From Persicaria tinctoria (taxonomy: Eukaryota > Streptophyta > Magnoliopsida > Caryophyllales > Polygonaceae): a DNA stretch of 64,000 bases. The position numbers and the translations under genes were made by a program. Shown here one piece after another: positions 56,695 to 64,000 of the stretch (position 1 is the stretch's first letter; every line of letters begins with the position of its first letter). Under the pieces are notes generated by a model. The model saw only the letters and a list, made by a program, of their open reading frames with translations. It ran no database searches and was not told where the DNA came from. The stretch covers positions 16,065,967 to 16,129,966 of the forward strand of contig JBANSL010000004.1 in NCBI GenBank assembly GCA_037127255.1, written 5' to 3'.

Positions 56695-56905
56695 AAGGAA
56701 AATTTCAGTCATGCCCAGCTTTGAGGTTGCTTACCGACAAGGTTGGAGGAATGTTATGTCGTAAAGATACCACAAACAAGTATAGGAGATTAAATGCAAA
56801 AGTTGAACGGAAGATGATTGAAGCTAGCGAAGGAGCTTCGGGAGACAAGAACTTCAGATCCATCAACGGCCTAATTTTAACGTTTCCTCAGTTTAACGTC
56901 ATCTT
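56695..56905 (+). pseudogene. Captured calcium-binding (CML-like) fragment, tentative
   Basis: RLNAKVERKMIEASEGASGD then KNFRSINGLILTFPQF resembles the N-terminal segment of plant CML21-type EF-hand proteins, just before the first EF-hand. No EF-hand follows. About 60 residues remain. The match is by pattern memory and moderately secure. Confidence 0.5.
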
Positions 56906-57128
56906 GTTTAATTGCTCTATCAATTCTATTGTTTTGTTGCTTATAATAAAAACAATACTTTGTTTGACTATATTTATACCCTAAATAAATCTAAAGAAAT
57001 AACATGTTCTTTCATTTTTCCTAATCAAGAACAAACCAACCTTTTAATGAAATTATCAAACAAATTCCACAAAAAGACATACAACTGCAATAATTCCGCG
57101 CGCAAGATGCGCGCGGATATTGACCTAG

Positions 57129-57849
57129 TATTTATAAATATGGTGTCAGTGCCACATCATTCAAAATTTGAACATTAAGTGAAAATTGACCAAAAAATCG
57201 ACCAAAACTTTTTTCATATTGAAATTGATTTAATGTGAAATATTTTATATTATTTTAATAGTTTTTAAAGTTCATATTAATATTGGTTCATAAATGATAG
57301 TCCGTATTATTTTTTATCATTTTTCCTAAATAAAAATAATTTATCCTTAAATTAAGTATATTACGGGACATACCACCAAATATATTACGTTTTTTTGTGT
57401 GTGTGTGTGTTATTTTTATCTTTAAACATAACAATGTTTTGATTTATTTATTACAGGAAATTTAACAAATTCTCATTTCATAAAATCATTTATTTATCTT
57501 GATTGATTTGCTTACGAAATACATACATGTTGTACATTGATTTTAATGGAATTTAATCTTGATTTCGTTTATGGATAGAAAGATATTAAACAAAGTATTT
57601 AATTTAACCATCAAAATTGAATACAAAAATATCTAAATATATATAACTAATAATAAAATACTCAGTATAATTTATTAAAAAACGACACTAGTGCAGAACA
57701 AAAAGACTAATAATATTTGGGTGTTTTTGTTAACTAGCATATTTTGAATTTTTTATTAGGTGATTAGCACCCAAACTAATTTAATTAGGTAAGCTAGCAC
57801 CCTTCCCAAATGGTCAATGACCAACTCCTTCAGGTTTTTTTTTTAATGG
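57129..57849. other. AT-rich noncoding stretch
   Basis: Contains a short (GT)n run near 57395 and no coding frame. It abuts the Helitron end on the left and the TGATGACA-rich block on the right. Confidence 0.5.
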
Positions 57850-58450
57850 TGACATATTTTGCGATGCCATTTTTTGCGGTTTTGATGCCAATTTTTTATT
57901 ATATTTTATTTTCCCTTTAATGCCACTTTTATAATGAAATGGTTTGATGACACTTTTTTAATGCCATTTTTTTCAAATCTTAATGACACTTTTTGTTTAC
58001 TGTGATGTCACATTGATCATTGATGCCATTTTTGTTACTGTTGACTATTGATTACACTTTTTTTATGTCAATTTTTTGATAATATTTTTTACCGTGATGC
58101 CATAGTTTTTCAAGGTAATTTTTTGATGACATTTTTTTCTTTAATGTGATGCAACTTTTTCAAAGCATTGTTTTGATGCCATTTTTCTAATATAATTATT
58201 TGATGCCATTTTTTTAATCAAATCGTTTGTGATGACATTGTTTGTTGATGACATTTTTATTGATAACATTTTTTGTTTACAAGTCATTGGTGACATTTGT
58301 GATGATATCTTTTATTGATGAAATTTTTATTACATTTTTATACAATTGATGACATAGAGTATAAAATGTGATTACATTTAATTGATACATCTTTTATTGA
58401 CGACTTTGACTAACCAGTGACATTTTTATATAATTGGTGATATTTTTATA
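57850..58450 (+). repeat. TGATGACATTTT/GATGCCATTTTT low-complexity block
   Basis: Dozens of degenerate units such as TGATGCCATTTTT and TTGATGACATTTTT occur without fixed period. The GGTGACA flavour recalls the blocks at 34143 and 51597, but inverted arms were not clear here. Confidence 0.7.
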
Positions 58451-58529
58451 AGAGTTTGGTTGGTTGAAGGTTATTTTTTTAGTTTGCATGTAAAAGGACT
58501 AAACTACCCTTCATAATATGCATGAAACG

Positions 58530-60701
58530 TGTTGTTGCAGGAGTAAATCGAGTATTGAAATGAATATAAAATATAGTTCAGACTGACTTCCCTGTCTCAG
58601 CAAATAAATACAAGACTTCCTCCCGTTGTAGTAAGAGAATAGTCAGGATCGAATCCACGAGGAAGCACGTCAGCAGTTCTTAGGTAGCTGTAAATTCTCA
58701 CAGACAGCAGAAAAGACAAAAACACAGAAAGGAAAGAAACAAATAAACCCGGCAAGGGCAACTAAAATAAAAGCAAAGAACAAAGCAAGACAAGAACGAA
58801 AGGCAAAGGCAAAGAGCTACTCGACCTCGACAAGAAACAGTAAAGGCAGAAACTTCAGAAATCGACAACAGAAAAGAACTCAACTCGACCTAGACTAAGC
58901 TCTCCTCGACCTCGACAAAGTTCCTCCTCGAGATCGACAAGATCTCCTCTGTATCGAGTAACTATGCAGAAAACTGTAAATTGCAGAATTTAAAGACAAA
59001 CGCAGATTTTCGACAGAAATAAACTTCAATATATTAAAAGACTTCCAAAGTCAGGGTTTCAACACCACAACGATAACCATGCAAAGTAACACATAAAGGC
59101 ATAAAAGATCATGCTTTCCATCAAATAACTTTCGTGATTAACAAATAGGCATATAGAGGCTCTCGCATAAACCCTAATTGTTACTAACCCTTTTTCACAT
59201 AATTAATCCAAGTTGCATTAAGATCACTTTCGCTTCAATAACACAAACAAGGATCACCTTCAACTCTCGTAAAAGAATCATGCTCATAGGGAAAGAAGAT
59301 GAATTGCACAAAAAGATATGACCTTTATCGCATCGCCTCACATGGCCACCGTCGGGCTCACCCCAGCCCCAGAAGTGGGTGGACTACTCACGCCTCATTG
59401 CAATCGCAGACATTGATTGATGAAAAGAACTAACTTGCATAAAATAAACTCCAACTTACAACCTCTCTTTATGTATCCAACTAATTGTCTCTTGGATTGA
59501 ATGATTAAAACTGAGCCCCATGGGCTTTATTTATAGCCTTCATTCCCTAGCTATTCTAGGAAAGAAGATATCTATCTATATCTAAAAGTATATCTAAAGC
59601 TTGAAAGATAAATAAATTGCCATAAAGAAATAAATCTATAAGGAAAAAGATAAATCAAAATAGGTAAGTCTTCATGTCTTGATAGATCTCCCTTTCATGA
59701 TGATAGATCTTGATCAAATCGGGTAGAATCTTCCGCCTTCGGCCCCAAGAAATCCCAAGTCTAGTCGGACAAGTCCTCGTCGAGAAGCTGCTGGACACGT
59801 CTCTAGTCGACCTCGAGTAAGGCTCGTCGACCTCGAGTAGGGTGGTTCTTCGACTGGACTTCCTCGGTTAGATCTGCTCGATGTGGCTCGGACTTGGTCA
59901 CTGGTGCTCGTCGACCTTGACAAGAGCTAGTCGATGTCGAGTAGGGTTAGGTCATCGACAAAGCTTCCTCGGGTTGGCGTGCTCGACAAGCCTGGAACAT
60001 GACTCTGGGCGTCGTCGACCTCGGGTAAGGCTCGTCGACCTCGAGTAGAGATGATCGTCGACTAGGCCTCCTCGAGTGGCTCTCCTCGGCAAGCTCGGAT
60101 CTGGACTCAAGGTCTCGTCGATCTCGACCAAGCTTCGTCGAGATCGAGTAGGGCTCTTCCTTCCCGCTTCCGCGAGTTGGCTCTCCCGCTGGCAGCGGGT
60201 TTTTCCGCGACAGCGAACGGTCCGCTGGCAGTGAGTGCTCCTGGTCGTCCTCGGCTTCGTCCTCGGCTCCTCTCCTTGTCGACTCCGGGTGTGGCGTTGG
60301 GGCTTCGTCGACCTCGACCAGTGGTCCTCGAGATCGAGTAGGCTCCGGAGCTCGGGTTGGTCTGGTTTGCTCGATCAGCTCTGCTCGACCAAGGTTGCTC
60401 GGACAGGCTCGTCTATGTCGAGTAAGCCTACTCGAGATCGAGTAGCCTCGACTCTCAGACTGGTTCCGCTGCTTTGACCTTGGACTTCTGTAGTGTTTTT
60501 CCGAGCTTTTCCGACCTTCTGTAGAATTGCTGTAAAATGCCTCGATTTCTGCGAATTAAACAGAAACTGGTGTAGATTCCATAATTTGGCAAATAAACAT
60601 AAACTACATAGATTATGTACTATCTAAACCCAAATGAATGCAATGTATACAGAAATCGATATAAAAGTTACTGTAAAACATGGCAGATTAGGCTCACAAC
60701 A
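58530..60701 (-). repeat. 3' LTR of the right-hand gypsy element
   Basis: 2172 bases; the minus strand runs TGTTGTGAGCC to GCAACAACA with short inverted ends. A promoter box CTATAAATAAAG lies near 59530 (minus strand). TCGACCTCGAG-type palindrome clusters lie upstream (about 59750-60470) and downstream (about 58815-58960) of it. Three CGCTGGCAGCG-type cores sit at about 60185-60235. Confidence 0.92.
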
Positions 60702-60716
60702 AACACCCCATACTTA
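60702..60716 (-). other. Polypurine tract
   Basis: Minus strand TTAAGTATGGGGTGTT directly before the LTR TG end. Confidence 0.82.
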
Positions 60717-62187
60717 AGCTTGCTTGTCCTCAAACAATACTTTTAATTGTCATTCAGGGGAAGAATTCAAACTCTCAACATCTTAGATTCATTCTCATAT
60801 GTCCCCTGCAATCAATTATCATCCTCGAAAAGGTACTTATGTCACAGATCCATGCATGTGCAATTTAAAAAGCAACATCTACTCACAAAAGGAGGGTTAT
60901 GCAAAAACATTCATAAGTGACAAAGCATTAATAATCAAGAGGACTTTAATTTAAGCTCAACAAGGAGTAGATTGGTAAAAGGCTAAAGGTGGTCAATTTT
61001 TGGCCATGTGGTGCTTTTGATCTGGGGAAATGGAGTATTTCCAAATTGAATTTCCCCATTCATTCTCCATAAGATTCATCACCTTTCATAATGCTTTTTC
61101 TCAATAATAATGCTTTTACCTCTCTAACCTCAGCACTGCCTTCTCGCGAGTCGCAAACATGGGTGTCATGAATGGCCCCGAATACTTAGTGCTTTGGACT
61201 CCTCACAATGTGTCCCATCTCTCCAAACTATTATCTTAGAGAGCAGGGTCAATCTACCTTTATCTCCTGAGGTGATTGAATTTTCTTTCACTCATTAAAT
61301 TTTCCATATATTTCAAACAATTTCCTTCCAAACTCCAAATAATGATAATAATCACAACACAAACACCATATAATAATCTCCATAATGTAACATCATTCTC
61401 AACATAATCCCCGGATAAGGTAAAGAATGGGCAATATTTAGATCATGTGGAGCAATATTTGAAATAAGGCATATTATGGCTTTTGTGATGCGTAAGCATA
61501 GGTAAGGCTAGGATTATAAACATATGAGCATTATATGGAAATATAAAGTCCTCCATCATCTTATCATGCAACATGTCAAAAGCAACTTCAAATTTTACCT
61601 CCTTTCATGGTTTTCAAGAAATAATGCACTTCATTGTGACTTCCCTTTACTAGGCAATTTCATGCTATATCTCTAATGAATCCAATTTTGCATCGTCGAG
61701 TTCAATATAAGCTTCCATGACATTATTCAAAATTTCAATGGGGGTCATTTTTCTCAAAATTTTGGAAAACATGCATATAAGCACATAAATCAATAATGCA
61801 TTCCAAAATAGCCATGTAGCAATTCAAAGAAATAAATTCTAACTATGCATAAATAATGTCAAATATAGCAAATATGCATAAAGTAAGCCCTTCCCTCACC
61901 CCATACTTAAACATTACAGTGTCCTCACTGTATAAAAACAAGGGTAAAGAAAGAAACTCACAAGACAGGTGTGCAGGGCCTCAAAATGTCGAATGGAAGC
62001 ACCTCCTGGGCCGAGTATGAATGTAGCTTGGTTCTATCCATGGACCTGAAAAGTATGGAAAACATATACCCATAACTAATAATGTTCAAAACCAAAAACA
62101 AAACAAAACAATGTCCAAAAAGTCCAAAAACGTCTATGTACAAGCTCTAGATTTTATAGTCGCTAGGCCGACTTTCTCCATTTAGCA
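60717..62187 (-). other. Gypsy 3' internal noncoding region with second polypurine-like tract
   Basis: No open frame of note. At 61891-61910 the minus strand reads TTAAGTATGGGGTGAGGGAA, a second copy of the LTR-proximal polypurine motif about 1.2 kb away, and nearby TGTCCTCA is also shared. Confidence 0.7.
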
Positions 62188-63013
62188 TTAGCCTGGCTCA
62201 TCTTTGTCCGGAGGTATAGGTGGATCTGGTGGTTCCTCCGGTGGTGGGAAGCGTGGGATGTCATCCGGAGACATCATGTGAAGAAGCTTGAGCCTCCCTG
62301 AGTGGATGCTCCATGGCTCCTTCCATCCATCTTCCTGGGCTCCAGCTGGCATGCATAAAGGAATATATAAAGGAAATTTGCATACCTCATCATCATACCT
62401 CTTCCGCTCCATTAGTTGATTTGTTTGCGCGTCTCCACCACAGCAAAACGGTGGAGTAGGAAGAGATATTTCCACCTCATCATGCGGAACTTCATGCCAC
62501 TTTGTGAGGACCCCATACTTGAATATGAACATCGGTTGCTCAAAATTGTCAGGAATAGCCTTCACCTTATAAGGCAAAAGTGACTTTGAAGCACCATATA
62601 TGGGCAACGACGTCCGGATTTTGCGTTGGTGGCTCTTCTTCTTCTTGGGATCCTTCCAAAGATTCTTCAAAGATAGATAGCGAAATAGAAATAGAGGAAG
62701 GACATACTTGGGTTTCTGTGGTACAGACGATTTCGGCTAGTGTTTCTGGATCAGTTCCTCTAGAATGTGTATATGTCGAGTCCAGGTAATGTTCCCATCT
62801 ACGCAACACAAGCTCAGCTTCTGCTTGTTCCCTTGCTGCTTTCTCAGCGGCGAGAGCAATATCCTTGGCGGCTAGTTCTGTCCTAAGCCTCTGTATCAGC
62901 TGTTCTGGTGTTTCTGCGGCCGCCATGGCTCTTTTCAGTTTAGAATGGATGTGTAGGACATGTTCCACATCATCTAAGGTGTCAAACTCAGGTGGTTGAC
63001 CAAAACGGCGCAT
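62188..63013 (-). CDS. Gag-like frames of the gypsy element (two overlapping)
   Basis: The first frame (63013-62567, 148 residues) starts MRRFGQPPEFDTLDDVEHVL about 60 bases after the primer site. It has a heptad-like helix (RTELAAKDIALAAEKAAREQ) fitting a gag coiled coil. The second frame (62670-62188, 160 residues) overlaps it by about 100 bases in another phase. It reads LLPYKVKAIPDNFEQPMFIF then KYGVLTKWHEVPHDEVEI and ends Pro-rich (PPPEEPPDPPIPP). Either a one-base shift broke one protein, or the frames are used separately. No zinc knuckle, protease or polymerase motif is present. The product is inferred from position only. Confidence 0.55.
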
Positions 63014-63074
63014 ACACCTGCGAAGTAACTCAAAAGAAAAGTGAGATCTGACTACCTAAGGCGCGAATGATAGC

Positions 63075-63093
63075 TTCCCCGGCAACGGCGCCA
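63075..63093 (-). other. Primer-binding site (Asp-tRNA type, gypsy)
   Basis: Minus strand TGGCGCCGTTGCCGGGGAA, three bases from the LTR end. Confidence 0.92.
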
Positions 63094-63096
63094 ATT

Positions 63097-64000
63097 TGTT
63101 GTTGCGGGAGTAAATCGAGTATTGAAATGAATATAAAATATAGTTCAGACTGACTTCCCTGTCTCAGCAAATAAATACAAGACTTCCTCCCGTTGTAGTA
63201 AGAGAACAGTCAGGATCGAATCCACGAGGAAGCACGTCAGCAGTTCTTAGGTAGCTGTAAATTCTCACAGACAGCAGAAAAGACAGAAACACAGAAAGGA
63301 AAGAAACAAATAAACCCGGCAAGGGAAACTAAAATAAAAGCAAAGAACAAAGCAAGACAAGAACGAAAGGCAAAGGCAAAGAGCTACTCGACCTCGACAA
63401 GAAACAGTAAAGGCAAAAACTTCAGAAATCGACAACAGAAAAGAACTCAACTCGACCTAGACTAAGCTCTCCTCGACCTCGACAAAGGTCCTCCTCGAGA
63501 TCGACAAGATCTCCTCTGTATCGAGTAACTATGCAGAAAACTGTAAATTGCAGAATTTAAAGACAAACGCAGATTTTCGACAGAAATAAACTTCAATATA
63601 TTAAAAGACTTCCAAAGTCAGGGTTTCAACACCACAACGATAACCATGCAAAGTAACACATAAAGGCATAAAAGATCATTCTTTCCATCAAATAACTTTC
63701 GTCATTAACAAATAGGCATATAGAGGCTCTCGCATAAACCCTAATTGTTACTAACCCTTTTTCACATAATTAATCCAAGTTGCATTAAGATCACTTTCGC
63801 TTCAATAACACAAACAAGGATCACCTTCAACTCTCGCAAAAGAATCATGCTCATAGGGAAAGAAGATGAATTGCACAAAAAGATATGACCTTTATCGCAT
63901 CGCCTCACATGGCCACCGTCGGGCTCACCCCAGCCCCAGAAGTGGGTGGACTACTCACGCCTCATTGCAATCGCAGACATTGATTGATGAAAAGAACTAA
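63097..64000 (-). repeat. 5' LTR of the right-hand gypsy element (partial)
   Basis: Nearly identical to 58530-59433 with small substitutions (for example CAAAGTTCC/CAAAGGTCC and GATCATGC/GATCATTC). It is cut by the window end. Confidence 0.93.

Larger units (their letters stand above)
52358..57128 (+). mobile_element. Complete non-autonomous Helitron
   Basis: It starts TCTTACTATATAAAAG after A (52357). It ends with a hairpin whose arms CCGCGCGC and GCGCGCGG flank AAGAT (57096-57116), then ATATTGACCTAG and T (57129). Length 4771 bases, inserted between A and T with no target duplication, as Helitrons do. Interior exons of host genes lie in the same orientation, separated by intron-like sequence. 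No Rep/helicase frame was seen. Confidence 0.92.
58530..64000 (-). mobile_element. Young gag-only gypsy (Tat-type) element, cut by window edge
   Basis: On the minus strand: 5' LTR (from the right edge to 63097), Asp-type primer site (63093-63075), gag-like frames (63013-62188), noncoding sequence, polypurine tract and 3' LTR (60701-58530). The internal region is only about 2.4 kb with no pol domain, so the element is non-autonomous. The 904 bases shared by the two LTRs differ at about nine or ten positions by eye, roughly 1 percent, implying recent insertion. The right end is outside the window, so target duplication cannot be checked. Confidence 0.9.

Noticed and set aside
58698..58883. 61-residue Leu/Cys/Phe-rich membrane-like peptide, recurring at 63265-63450
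   Set aside because: It is minus-strand LTR sequence repeated because the LTR is repeated; no evidence that it is a gene.
1..64000. A new defence, biosynthetic or other multi-gene system
   Set aside because: Apart from the NFD4 transporter, every coding signal resolves to transposon proteins or truncated captured exons; no set of intact genes works together.

Overview
This is a nuclear segment of a flowering plant, probably a eudicot. The evidence is split GT-AG genes, copia LTR retrotransposons primed by initiator-Met tRNA, gypsy elements of Tat/Athila type with an Asp-tRNA-like primer site, an L1-type LINE, and MULE, hAT, CACTA and Helitron DNA transposons. I see no bacterial operon, CRISPR array, rRNA or tRNA gene. 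Only one locus looks like a resident gene: a nodulin-like/NFD4 major-facilitator transporter (28950-31463, two exons), and it carries an in-frame TAG.

Left part (1-9246): a minus-strand SIRE-like copia element runs off the left edge. Its 5' LTR (3848-4859) also has a polypurine tract on its other side, so it is shared with a second, mostly deleted copia element. A gypsy LTR fragment (5033-6014) carrying an array of short palindromes and a 424-bp near-identical LTR piece follow. Then come a VPS2 (ESCRT-III) gene scrap and a 5'-truncated LINE.

Nest 1 (9247-21120): a minus-strand, gag-only gypsy element hosts a MULE-like element (10362-11533, 9-bp target duplication) and a young full-length copia element (12325-18476, TSD CTAAG). 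It is cut on the right by a Helitron 5' end (21121) carrying cyclin-D3 exons. A gypsy 5' LTR with an (AG)n tract (23114-24987), a copia remnant and a hAT-like element (27470-28555) lead to the transporter gene.

Nest 2 (31464-50700): a MAPKKK fragment, a solo copia LTR (TSD GTACT), a GGTGACA-rich foldback-like block with a 97-98 bp minisatellite and an embedded gypsy LTR, then a copia pol remnant. That remnant is split by an 11.6-kb CACTA element (38782-50390, TSD CCT). Inside the CACTA lie Helitron ends and captured pieces of CTP synthase, a NIPA-type transporter and plasma-membrane H+-ATPase.

Right part (50700-64000): a second GGTGACA foldback-like element, a complete Helitron (52358-57128) with germin-like and calcium-binding-protein fragments, an AT-rich block, and a young minus-strand gag-only gypsy element (58530 to the edge).

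The strongest signals are the clean nested-insertion record and the serial gene capture by Helitron/CACTA sequences. Related gypsy LTRs also carry unusual palindrome arrays, a module found in opposite orientations, and duplicated polypurine tracts. All divergence counts and homology calls were made by eye from the sequence.
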